A DNA stretch of 47,079 nt from Saprospiraceae bacterium (GTDB taxonomy: Bacteria > Bacteroidota > Bacteroidia > Chitinophagales > Saprospiraceae): assembly GCA_013214355.1 (NCBI GenBank), contig JABSSL010000040.1, forward strand, positions 1 to 47,079, written 5' to 3'. The stretch's first letter is position 1, and each line of letters opens with the position of its first letter. The notes under the pieces are model-generated. The model saw nothing but the letters and a program-made list of their open reading frames with translations, was not told the DNA's origin and searched no databases. Shown one piece after another: positions 8,243-18,000 of the stretch. The position numbers and the translations under genes are program-made.

Positions 8243-9700
8243 ATGCAGTTGGATGAGCAAAACAACATCCTTTACATTGCACAAGGCGGGCATACCAATG
8301 CTGGTGCACCATCCAATAACTTTGCCTTCACGACGGAATATGCATTATCCGCAGCTGTATTGGAGGCTGATCTGGATGTTATTGAAGCTTTGTCTACGAA
8401 AACAGATGGAGATGGAGCAGCTTACAAGTATAATCTGCCTACGGCCAAGAATGTGACTAAAGCTGATTTATTGGCCAATGATAATGATCACCCAAATCCT
8501 TGGGGGGGAGATGATGGTTTAAACCAAGCCATGCTGGATCCCAATGGACCCGTGCAAATCTTTTCGCCGGGTTGGCGAAACCTGTATGACCTGGTAATTA
8601 CAGCGTCTGGTAGAATGTACGGTGTGGACAATGGTGCCAATGGTGGCTGGGGTGGTTATCCCGAATATGAAGAATCCTATGATGCAACTAATAACTATCT
8701 AAATGGTGAACCGGGTTCTACGGGCCAAGGCCCCAATCCCTCCACCTACCCCAATAATATTACCTTATTGGACGGACTAAACGGTACCGTAGCTAGTAAC
8801 GGGAACCCGGATCCGCAGGTGAATAATAAGAATGGACTGCATTTGTTCTCCAAGGGCTATTATGCGGGGCACCCTACACCAATTCGGGGTAATCCGGATG
8901 GTGCAGGCCTATATTATAATGGTACCTTTTATGCTCCTAATAATGCCAATTTGCCAGCAAGTTGGCCGCCTGTCACGGAAGCTAATCCCATAGAATGCGA
9001 TTTTCAGCAGTCTGGAGTGGATGATAATGCTATAGCTAATTATGGTCCATCCACTAACGGTATTGCAGAATATACCGCCAGTAATTTTGGCAATGCGCTT
9101 AAAGGTGCGCTATTACTGGCTGCTTTCAACGGAAACATTTATCAGGTATTTCTGAATGAAGATGGAACCGTGGCAACGAATTGTCCATCCAATCCGGCCA
9201 ACAACTGTAATGATTCTTTTGCTTCTGGTTTTGGTAGCAATCCCTTGGACGTAATTGCACAAGGTGATGACGATGCGTTCGGTGGCACGGTATGGGCAGT
9301 TACTTATGGCGCAGATAACATTACCATTTTTGAGCCTTCTGATTATGACGGAAATGATCCTGGTCAGTGCTTAGGTAATGATGATGATACGATTGATGAG
9401 GACAATGATGGATACACCAATGCAGATGAAATCGATAATGGAACTAATCCTTGTTCCGGTGCAAGTAAGCCTGCCGACTTCGATAATGTGGTAGAATTCA
9501 ACGGCTTTAAGCGCTCAGATCTAAATGATGCGGATGACGATCAAGACGGTATCCCGGATGTTGATGATGCCTTCTGCTTTGATGCCACCAATGGTAAGGG
9601 TGGACTTGGAGATCTTCCTGTCCGCCTAGACCTATTCAACTCTACTGGTTATGGCTTTGGTAGCCTCGGATTTACCGGTATTATGACCAATGGCTCTTAA
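8243..9700 (+). CDS. Fragment 2: remainder of PQQ-dehydrogenase-like propeller
   Basis: An open frame of 485 codons from the ATG at 8243; the true reading frame begins earlier, since residues before it (RGLPRSEENHATNG) continue the propeller. It holds most of the sugar-dehydrogenase-like domain, with YVSQ/YIAQGGHTNAGAPSNN-type loops, then an Asp-rich stretch (DEDNDGYTNADEIDNGTNP and DADDDQDGIPDVDD) of the thrombospondin type 3 calcium-binding kind. It ends at an in-frame TAA (9698-9700) after GIMTNGS, while the sequence continues in the same frame as DYFGLIDDNGDE. Internal translation starts are possible but it lacks an export signal. Confidence 0.55.
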   Translation: MQLDEQNNILYIAQGGHTNAGAPSNNFAFTTEYALSAAVLEADLDVIEALSTKTDGDGAAYKYNLPTAKNVTKADLLANDNDHPNPWGGDDGLNQAMLDPNGPVQIFSPGWRNLYDLVITASGRMYGVDNGANGGWGGYPEYEESYDATNNYLNGEPGSTGQGPNPSTYPNNITLLDGLNGTVASNGNPDPQVNNKNGLHLFSKGYYAGHPTPIRGNPDGAGLYYNGTFYAPNNANLPASWPPVTEANPIECDFQQSGVDDNAIANYGPSTNGIAEYTASNFGNALKGALLLAAFNGNIYQVFLNEDGTVATNCPSNPANNCNDSFASGFGSNPLDVIAQGDDDAFGGTVWAVTYGADNITIFEPSDYDGNDPGQCLGNDDDTIDEDNDGYTNADEIDNGTNPCSGASKPADFDNVVEFNGFKRSDLNDADDDQDGIPDVDDAFCFDATNGKGGLGDLPVRLDLFNSTGYGFGSLGFTGIMTNGS

Positions 9701-9778
9701 GATTATTTTGGACTGATTGATGATAATGGTGATGAACTGGTATTTGGAGGAACGGCTGGTATTTATACCGATCCATCG

Positions 9779-12700
9779 GTGGCTGCTGGAGATGCTTTCG
9801 CGGGCGTTAACTCGCAGAAGAATGCTTTTCAGTTTCCTGTGAATGTGAGTACCGCTACTGGACCCTTCACCGTACTAGGGCAGATTAATGGTCCATTCTT
9901 CAACGACCAAGCGCCACTAGATTTTGCTTCTCATGGAATCTTTATTGGTACGGGGGATCAGCAAAATTATCTCAAAGTAACCGTAAGAAATAATGACGGC
10001 TCTTCGGCTTTCCAGGTGTTGTTAGAAAATAACGGATTAACTTCCTCTCAATTGGTCGACGTCGCTGGTATTTTAGATGCTTCTACTATCATTATTTACA
10101 TCAGTGTAGATCCAGCAACGGGTGAGGTACAGGCGAGTTATTCTGCGGATGGTGGCACTCGAACGGATATTGGGACCCCAGTCACCTTGACCGGGGATTT
10201 ACTTGCTGCCGTCCAAGGTACATATACCATTAATGGACAACCCTCGGCCTTGGCTGCCGGTCCAATCGCGACTTCCACTGGTGCTGCTCCTGAATTCTCT
10301 GCTAGCTGGGATTACTTTGAGGTAACCCAGAACCCATCGGATGCGCAAGCGAAGATCGAGGTAAACACTGGCGGAATCAATGGCAGTACATTCGGCAATT
10401 CATCTTTTTTCATAGAAAATTTATCTACTGGCTCCGCGATTACGAAAGTGATCATCGACTTATCTACCACGATTATCCCAGAGGTTGTCTTTGATCCCAA
10501 CGGAACGGCGGGCGATGCGACCTCCAAGGACCTAACGCTTAATGGTGGTTCAGATGGTGGCACAGGCTATACAAGCCATACTTTTGGCAAGGCCTACGAG
10601 GGAGGATTTTACTCCTTAGAGGTAAATTTCAATGACTTTACCAGTGGAGAGACCATCGAATTTGGGCTGGACATCGATCCGGTCAGTATAAAAGGAGGTA
10701 GCTCTCCGGGACCCAATGAATCCGGTAGTGTTTCTGGTTTAGAAATTAGTGGCGCCAGGGCCATTGTTACTTTTGATACGGGTGAAGAATGGGAAGTGGA
10801 ATTGATGAGTGGCGAAACGGATAGTGAGGGAGATTCCAAGAGCATTGCGCGTAATGCACTCCCTGATGCACCTACCATATCCATCGATAATGTAACCAGT
10901 CAATCCGTAGTCGTTACCCCGAATCATACCGTCACAGTTACGGGTCCAGTTGGCGGTGAAGTACTATTGCTGCAACTGGAAGCGGGCTTATTCCTGGATG
11001 GATTGAATGGCCCGAATGCACCAGATGGATATGATATTGATCCTTGGGAAGTGAACAGTGTAATCGTAGTGACTAAGCTTACCGGTACAATCAGTAACTC
11101 TTTCACGGCAGATTTCAATGTGACCTTAACCGATTCTGATGATGAAGCGGGCTACAATATATTTGCTGCGGTTATCGTAGACGATGATGGAGCTACTAGT
11201 GATTTATCCAATATTATCATTGTAGAGTACGATCCGGACGCTGCGCCTCAAGAAGAAATTCGTATAAACGCAGGTGGTCCAACCTACACGGATGGACAGG
11301 GCAAAGAATGGGCTGCTGATAACTTTTTTGTTAATGGTCAGACCTTTACCAATGCGACCGCAATAGCCAATACGGATGACGATGAGCTATACCAAACAGA
11401 GCGATACAATGCGAACTTGCAATACGAAATCCCTGTAGCAGGAACCGGTCCCTACCAAGTAAACTTGCATTTTGCGGAGTTGTACTTTGGGCTTCCTGGT
11501 GGTGGTTCTGCTGGCGGTGCTGGCTCTCGAGTGTTTGATATTGTGATAGAAGGAGAGAACAAGCTCTTGAACTTCGACATTTTTGCAGAAGTAGGAGCAG
11601 CAGCAGCAACGATTAAGACCTTCAGTAATATTATCGTAAGTGATGGAACCTTGAATATCTCTTTCCCTGCTTCAGCCAATAATGGTAAAATCTCTGCCAT
11701 CGAAGTATTAGGCTTTGGATCAACGGGAGATATTCCGATTAACCTTAGCCAAATCGCTGACCAAATCAGTGTAGAAGGCGTTCCTGCCCCATTTGATATT
11801 GTAGCGACTGGCGGTGATGGCAATTTGTTGTATTCTGCTAGTGGTCTGCCGAGTGGCTTGAGTGTAGAACCGACTAATGGAGATATCATTGGCACAATAG
11901 CAGTTGGAGCATCCGCAGGAGGCCCCAACAATGATGGTATTTACAATGTAACTGTATCGGTGGATGATAGTGACGGGGAAACCAATGACTTAGTGTCTAC
12001 CAGCTTTACTTGGACCGTACTTGAGCCTTCTCAGACGCAGGCACTATTCCGAGTAAATGCGGGTGGCGGGCAGTTGGCTGCGGCCGATGCGTCTTCTCCG
12101 GTTTGGAGTGCGGATACTGGATCATTTGGAGCGGCCGGAAACTCGCCTTATCTCATTGCTGCTACCACCACAGGTGGTACATTCACCGGCAATAGTGGCA
12201 GTGCTCATCCAGGGCCAATCATCACGACTGACCCATCCTTAGCGGCCTTCCCAGAGATTCCTACTGCGGTTTTCAATACAGAACGCTGGGATGGGCCCGG
12301 TGCTCCAGAAATGTTGTGGCAATTCCCCGTTCCACAAGGTACAGAAGTAGAAATTGCGATTTTGTTCGCTGAACTATTTCAAGACATCACGGAAGCTGGA
12401 CAACGCGTTTTTGATATTTCTATTGATGGCGTTATACCTCCGGTATTTGATGATATAGATGCATATGCCGTAGCTGGACCCAAAGGGGCCTTCGTTCGAA
12501 CCTTTACCACTACTTCAGATGGTACGATTGATATAGAGCTGATTCACGGCGTAGAAAATCCAGCCATCAAGGGTATACAAATCTCTACCGTTGCTACTTC
12601 CGACAATGATCCACCAGTAGTGGTGAATCCGGGAACGCAATCTGGTGTCGAAGGAAATGCTGTTTCGCTACAGATTTCTGCTACGGATACAGATCCTTGT

Positions 12701-15031
12701 GATGGATTAACTTATGCTGCGACAGGTCTGCCACCTAGCTTGAGTATTGATGAAAATACCGGTCTAATCACAGGTACTTTAGATGAGGGCACTGGATCAG
12801 GAGTAGCGGGAGCCTTTATAGAAGATGAAGGGGTTTTGATTATTGAGGCAGAGACAGACTTTGTCAATACGCCTGATGGCTGGGAACCTTTCTCGCAAAC
12901 TGGGACGCAGTTTTTGATAGCTACAGACAATAACTTTGGGAACGCAACAGGTGGAGAGGTTCTGACTTATGATATCCAGATCAACACCCCAGGTCTTTAT
13001 CGCTTTCACATGAAGAGTGATATTTCTGGATCGAATACCACAGAAGAAAATGATACTTGGTTCAAGATCGACAATACTGCGGACGTCCACTTTTTCTGTT
13101 CCAAAGATGGAGCAGTGGCTAGTACAGCAGCTTTTCTTCAAGAGATCGCAAATTTCGATATCAATAACCCAACCTACTTTTACCCCGCAGGCAATGCGGC
13201 AGGTCGCCCTGATCATGGTAATGAAAATCCTGGTAATAAAGGATATTTCAAAGTATATCGTAGCGGTGGAGGAGGAAACAAGTGGAATACCAATACTATC
13301 GATAATAATGGTTTCCCCATCTACGCTTACTTTGCCAACGCTGGTAATTATACGATCAATATGTCTGAGCGTTCTGCTGGACACAAGGTAGATCGTTTCG
13401 CTTTGATCCATGTCGATGATGTCGATGATGGAGTACCAACAGCTACCTTAAATGGAGCAGAATCCGAGCAAGCGGTAGGAGGTACCGCTGGAGCAGCAGA
13501 TGGCAGCCCTTATAATGTCACGGTCACGGTCACCGATGCTTGCGATCCACCGGCCTTTTCCAGTGTGAACTTTGCTTGGGTGATTTCTGAAACACAACAA
13601 ACAGGGAATCCCTCTGCTTTAGTCGAGATTACTCCTGGTGGAAATCTAGGTGCAAGCACCTTTGGTGGAAGTAGCATTCAGTTGACGAATACCTCGACCG
13701 GCAATCTACAGATCACCAGCTTTACACTCGATTTGAGCACCGGAATTCTTCCAGATATGGTGTTTGATCCTGTCGGCGCTGGTGGAGATGACGTGGCTAG
13801 TTGTTTTACGGCTAACAGTGGTGCTGCGGCTACCGGTTTAATTGCTCCAGCTGATCCTTGTTCCAGTCCTTTCAGTGGTCCTCGTAATGGTGGTTTTGAT
13901 GTAATGAGTATTAGTTTTTCCGATTTTGATCCAAATGAGGCCCTGTTTCATACGGTTGATATCGATCCTAATAGTATTCAAGGTGTGCCGGGAGCAGGTG
14001 CTGCCGGGTCTGTTTCTGGTTATGAGTTGACTGGTGCTACGGTAACGATCACCTTTAGTGATGGAACTACTTTGGTTTCTAGTATATATGAAGACGGTAG
14101 TTTAGGAGGAGGTCAAGCTATTGTAGCAGAGAACGCACCTGCTACGCCAAGTATTACTGCGGTAGGACAAGATGACATTACTTGTGTAGAATCTGCAAAT
14201 CAGACGATCCAGGTGAGTGGCCCGGCTGGTGCCCATGTATCGCTGCTCTTGATGGATTCTCGTTTGTTTATCCAATCTGGAAACCCACCATTCAATGTTC
14301 CCGATGAGACCTTCTATGCCAATGAGGCTATGAGTGGTAAGACCTTATACACGGCTGTCATTGGAAATGACGGGACCGTGGAAATCCCGGTTTCGCTGCT
14401 TGAAACACCAGGTCCTGGTAGCACCACCAACGGTGGATTGAACCACATCGTAGCTGTCCTATCCGATGGTCCTTATGCTGTAGATCAACAGGTAAGTCGA
14501 ACTTCCAATGTATTGATCTTGAAACTGGATCCTGCCTGTGCGGGCACGGGGGCAGACTTGACACTGACAGTAAGTAATGAAGGACGTACAAGTTCGGATA
14601 ACACTGGATTTGCTGGTGATTATACGGTGAACTTATTCAGCATGACGGATGCTCAAACTCCAGTGGCTTCTTATACAACAACCGCAGACGCGGCTGGTAG
14701 CATGACCATTACCGATATCACCCCTGGAACTTATCAAGTAGCAGTTAAACGTGCTGGATTTCTACAGCGTGTACAGGTAATTACCTTGACAGAAGGGGCC
14801 AATTCGGCTACGATTGCTGAGCTATTGGCGGGTGATGCAAATGGCGATAATTCAGTGGGATTGGAGGATTTCTCCCTGCTTAGCGGTGTTTTCAACACCA
14901 CTAATGTGAACCCTGAATCTCCCACTAATTATGTGGACTTCAATGGGGACGGTTCCACCGGACTAGAAGACTTCTCCTTACTTAGTGGAAACTTTAATGT
15001 GGAGGGAGAACAGCCAGTTGAGCAACCCTAA
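9779..15031 (+). CDS. Fragment 3: cassette, malectin and dockerin part
   Basis: A 1750-codon frame (counted from a GTG at 9779) in phase with fragment 2. The real exon-like continuation begins at 9701 right after the TAA. It carries a concanavalin-like domain, two copies of the STFGG/VFDP cassette, two malectin domains (INAGG and VNAGG starts), Ig-like modules with the GLPSGLS/GLPPSLS signature, a CBM-like region, a CarboxypepD_reg-like fold and a dockerin. All are glycan-binding or protein-contact modules of surface proteins. It lacks its own signal peptide, so without repair of the upstream lesions the product could not be exported. Confidence 0.6.
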   Translation: MAAGDAFAGVNSQKNAFQFPVNVSTATGPFTVLGQINGPFFNDQAPLDFASHGIFIGTGDQQNYLKVTVRNNDGSSAFQVLLENNGLTSSQLVDVAGILDASTIIIYISVDPATGEVQASYSADGGTRTDIGTPVTLTGDLLAAVQGTYTINGQPSALAAGPIATSTGAAPEFSASWDYFEVTQNPSDAQAKIEVNTGGINGSTFGNSSFFIENLSTGSAITKVIIDLSTTIIPEVVFDPNGTAGDATSKDLTLNGGSDGGTGYTSHTFGKAYEGGFYSLEVNFNDFTSGETIEFGLDIDPVSIKGGSSPGPNESGSVSGLEISGARAIVTFDTGEEWEVELMSGETDSEGDSKSIARNALPDAPTISIDNVTSQSVVVTPNHTVTVTGPVGGEVLLLQLEAGLFLDGLNGPNAPDGYDIDPWEVNSVIVVTKLTGTISNSFTADFNVTLTDSDDEAGYNIFAAVIVDDDGATSDLSNIIIVEYDPDAAPQEEIRINAGGPTYTDGQGKEWAADNFFVNGQTFTNATAIANTDDDELYQTERYNANLQYEIPVAGTGPYQVNLHFAELYFGLPGGGSAGGAGSRVFDIVIEGENKLLNFDIFAEVGAAAATIKTFSNIIVSDGTLNISFPASANNGKISAIEVLGFGSTGDIPINLSQIADQISVEGVPAPFDIVATGGDGNLLYSASGLPSGLSVEPTNGDIIGTIAVGASAGGPNNDGIYNVTVSVDDSDGETNDLVSTSFTWTVLEPSQTQALFRVNAGGGQLAAADASSPVWSADTGSFGAAGNSPYLIAATTTGGTFTGNSGSAHPGPIITTDPSLAAFPEIPTAVFNTERWDGPGAPEMLWQFPVPQGTEVEIAILFAELFQDITEAGQRVFDISIDGVIPPVFDDIDAYAVAGPKGAFVRTFTTTSDGTIDIELIHGVENPAIKGIQISTVATSDNDPPVVVNPGTQSGVEGNAVSLQISATDTDPCDGLTYAATGLPPSLSIDENTGLITGTLDEGTGSGVAGAFIEDEGVLIIEAETDFVNTPDGWEPFSQTGTQFLIATDNNFGNATGGEVLTYDIQINTPGLYRFHMKSDISGSNTTEENDTWFKIDNTADVHFFCSKDGAVASTAAFLQEIANFDINNPTYFYPAGNAAGRPDHGNENPGNKGYFKVYRSGGGGNKWNTNTIDNNGFPIYAYFANAGNYTINMSERSAGHKVDRFALIHVDDVDDGVPTATLNGAESEQAVGGTAGAADGSPYNVTVTVTDACDPPAFSSVNFAWVISETQQTGNPSALVEITPGGNLGASTFGGSSIQLTNTSTGNLQITSFTLDLSTGILPDMVFDPVGAGGDDVASCFTANSGAAATGLIAPADPCSSPFSGPRNGGFDVMSISFSDFDPNEALFHTVDIDPNSIQGVPGAGAAGSVSGYELTGATVTITFSDGTTLVSSIYEDGSLGGGQAIVAENAPATPSITAVGQDDITCVESANQTIQVSGPAGAHVSLLLMDSRLFIQSGNPPFNVPDETFYANEAMSGKTLYTAVIGNDGTVEIPVSLLETPGPGSTTNGGLNHIVAVLSDGPYAVDQQVSRTSNVLILKLDPACAGTGADLTLTVSNEGRTSSDNTGFAGDYTVNLFSMTDAQTPVASYTTTADAAGSMTITDITPGTYQVAVKRAGFLQRVQVITLTEGANSATIAELLAGDANGDNSVGLEDFSLLSGVFNTTNVNPESPTNYVDFNGDGSTGLEDFSLLSGNFNVEGEQPVEQP
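10352..14550 (+). repeat. Two copies of an unfamiliar two-domain cassette
   Basis: Copies at about 10352-11240 and 13609-14550 (roughly 300 residues each). The first half has GG-x-x-(G/A)STFG, then (I)DLST, then (V/M)VFDP-x-G-x-GGD-type loops, followed by (V)DIDP-x-SI(K/Q)G and (S)GSVSG-(L/Y)E. The second half has an Ig-like fold with VTGPVGGEVLLL or VSGPAGAHVSLL. The same cassette occurs twice more in the next gene. I cannot assign either half to a named family. Confidence 0.7.
14827..15000 (+). other. Dockerin type I-like module
   Basis: Two EF-hand-like calcium loops in tandem: GDANGDNSVGLEDFSLLSG and VDFNGDGSTGLEDFSLLSG. Each has the dockerin ligand pattern D1, N3, D5, S7 and D12 followed by an FSLLSG helix start. 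The two loops are nearly symmetric (LE at positions 10 and 11 in both), as in dockerins that can bind a cohesin in two orientations. It is preceded by a carboxypeptidase-regulatory-like domain and lies ten residues from the C-terminus. Confidence 0.85.
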
Positions 15032-15084
15032 ATTGATGTGAGGTAAGAATAAATTTAAATGACCTCTTCTTTAAAAATATAAAT

Positions 15085-18000
15085 ATGCACTTAGCATTTA
15101 AATCAAAAAATAAAAGGCTTGCTGGAACTCCTTTCCTTAATGGGAGAGCCTTCCTACGCTCCCTTGTATGCGTATTGGCCTTATTATTAATGGCTGTGGC
15201 AGGTTTTGCACAGCCTACCTTGGAGTTTGATCCAGCGAATGTTGCGGTTGATCTCAATGTAAGTGATGAATTCACAGCGGTCGTCCGCGTTAATGGGACT
15301 GGATTACTCGAAGGGGCTGAAATTCACCTAAGTTTCGATCCAACGGTCTTGCAAGTAAAGACCGGTGGATTAACTGCTGGTACCACCCTACCTACTCCCA
15401 TTATTGCTCCTACATTCAACAATACCAGTGGGACAATTGATTATGTAGCTGGTATCTTTTTAACAGATGTGGCGGCTGGATTTGATTTGTTAACAATTGA
15501 TTTTCAAGTGATTGGGTCTGGTCCTTCTACTTCAGTAGATTTTAGTGGGGATCCGTCAAAAATAACATTTAATGGATCGAATGTACTGGCAGGTACGACG
15601 CCATTGAGTGTCACCATTTCTGCGATAAACACCGCCCCAACCGTAACCATTGATACTCCATTGGATGGAGCAGATATCACTCGTGGACAAGACTTCAATT
15701 TAACTGCTACGGTAGTTGACGCCGAGGAACCCAATCTTGGGAATAACCTACTCTGGTCTTCCAGTGATCAGGCCTTTTCCGGTAGCCAAGCCGGTACTTC
15801 CATTACTGATAAATTGTTAATGCCTGGTCCTCAGACGATCATGGCTTCCGTGACCGATGCTGGCGGCTTAGAAGGAATGGATGAAATAACGGTAAATGTT
15901 TCTTGTCCACAAATTAGCTTTGTTACACCTACTGAAGGTGAAACGCTTGTAGGAACCACCGTCCAGGTGGAAGTGGATGTCACTGATTTGCTTTTTGGTA
16001 CGGTACAAGCGCCTAATGAGCATTTACACTTCTTCCTGAATCCAGCAGACATTAATGCTTTGGACCAAGAAAAGCGGATTTCTACCGCTAATAATGGGCC
16101 ACAGGTCATCTTTACTTTTGACGAAGATAGTGGGGAGTTAGCCAAAGATGAAAATGGAAATGGAATTGTATTGGGTCAAAATACGATTGTAGTTGCTACA
16201 GCAGCAGCAGATCATACTGAGTTTACCTGCGTTGGAGCCGTAGCCGTGGTGAATTTTACAGTAACGCAAGCGAATACCGCACCAGTGATCACTATCAATC
16301 CTACCGCAAGTGTGGATGAGGGAGGTAGTGTCAGTGTCCCTCTTAACATTACCGATGCAGATGGTGACAATCTTACAGTCGCCATTACATCGGTTTCAAA
16401 TGAGCCTCAAGACCTGCAGTCTTTTAATAATGGTGCTAAGCAGGTCGATCCCTTCCCCACTAGCGCGGCCGGTTTTTTGACGGAATCATCCGTTTCATCA
16501 ACTGCTGGTGCTTACAGTTCTAGCCTCGGTTTCACTCCAACCTTTGGTGACGGTGGATCCAATGGTGATGGGAATGCAGTTTATACCATTACGGTAGAGG
16601 TATCTGATGAAGATGGTAACACCATCACCGAAACCTTAGATCTTACCGTTAACGACGTAGATCAAGTTGTAACTGAAATCGGAACAACTAGAATTGAAGC
16701 AGAATCGTTTGACGAGCAAGGCCCCGATAACACCTCACCTGGAAATAACAGTGATAATAGTGGGATAGGTGTAGAAATCGATCCAGGCGGATTTGTCAAT
16801 ATCGGCTTTACCAATGCGGGTGATTTTGTGGAATATGAGATTGATGTAGAAACGGCCGGTAACTACCAACTTGACCTATTTGTGGGTGTGCCAAGCGGAG
16901 CGAACAAAGGCATGGATATTTCTTCCAATGGAAATCTTTTGGCGACTTTCAACCCAACAGCTACCAACGGTTTTGGTGATTATCAAACCCAATCTGTTAT
17001 AGTGGCTCTACCTGCGGGCCCTCAGACTTTGCGTTTTGATTGGGTAGGTGCTACCGGTTTCCAATTCAACATTGATTACTTTGAACTTTCTCTTAGTACT
17101 GCGCCCGTTATTGCTGCCGTAGATGATCAGGACATTGACGAAGGTGCTACACTTAATGTGCCGATAACAGTGACTGGTGGAGATGAAAACAATAATGTGT
17201 CCATCATTATTTATGATAAGAGTATCCCTGGTGGAACGAACAACCCATTTACACCAGCAGCTACTGTACCCAATACGGCTTATACCTTTGCAGAGACGAG
17301 TTCTGGTTCAGGCATTTACGTATTGGATTGGCCAACGGGAGGGACAGACGGTAGATCCTACGAGGCTCGAGTCACTGCTGATGATGGGCTCAACCCTATA
17401 GCAGAAGAGGTTTTCCAAATCAATGTGGCTCAGGATATCCCTGGCGTAATTCTGGCTATGACATTTGCTACGCCCATCAATCCTTGGTATGGCAATAATC
17501 CTCCGGCAGGTTTGGTTTCGATCGAAAACCCTAATAGTCCACCGGCGAATATTGGTTGGATTGATAATGGTGAATTTGTTGAGTATCTGATCGACGTACC
17601 CGCTCCAGGGGCATATGATTTGAGAATCAATGCATCCAAAGGAGGAGGAGGTACACCACCACCAACTGAACTTACTGTGAAGGATGACCAGGGGAACACC
17701 TTAGGATCAGTGTCTATTGTGAAAGTGCCTCCAGGCCAAGGATGGGGAAATTATGTGGACTACAATACCACAGTGGTATTTTCCACGGCAGGCTTACAGT
17801 TACTTCGCTTTGAATTTAATGGAGGTACGAATATCAGAGAATTCGAATTCACTGAAAGCACAAGTACCTTGCCTCCACTATTCACCTCGGTGATTCCTGA
17901 TCAGTTCAACTTAGAAGGGGATTCACCAAATGGTCCAACGGTAGCAGCCTTTGATCCAGATGGTGGTTCGGTAACTTTTTCCGATAACGGTACACTGCCT

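Larger units (their letters stand above)
7680..15031 (+). pseudogene. Broken secreted PQQ-dehydrogenase-like/malectin/dockerin protein
   Basis: One gene of about 2440 codons, disrupted twice. It would encode: a signal peptide (about 1-29, ending LIGQ), a PQQ sugar-dehydrogenase-like beta-propeller, a short Asp-rich calcium-binding segment, a laminin-G/concanavalin-like domain, the first copy of an unfamiliar cassette (10352-11240), malectin 1 (11258-11720), a putative Ig (He_PIG-like) module, malectin 2 (12040-12600), another Ig module interrupted by a CBM-like domain, the second cassette copy (13609-14550), a carboxypeptidase-regulatory-like fold and a C-terminal dockerin. A 29-bp insertion at 8142-8178 shifts the frame, and an in-frame TAA stands at 9698-9700. 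Removing 29 bp gives a length divisible by three and restores a sensible propeller sequence. There is no T9SS sorting domain. It may be a recent pseudogene, or one or both lesions may be sequencing errors. Confidence 0.82.
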
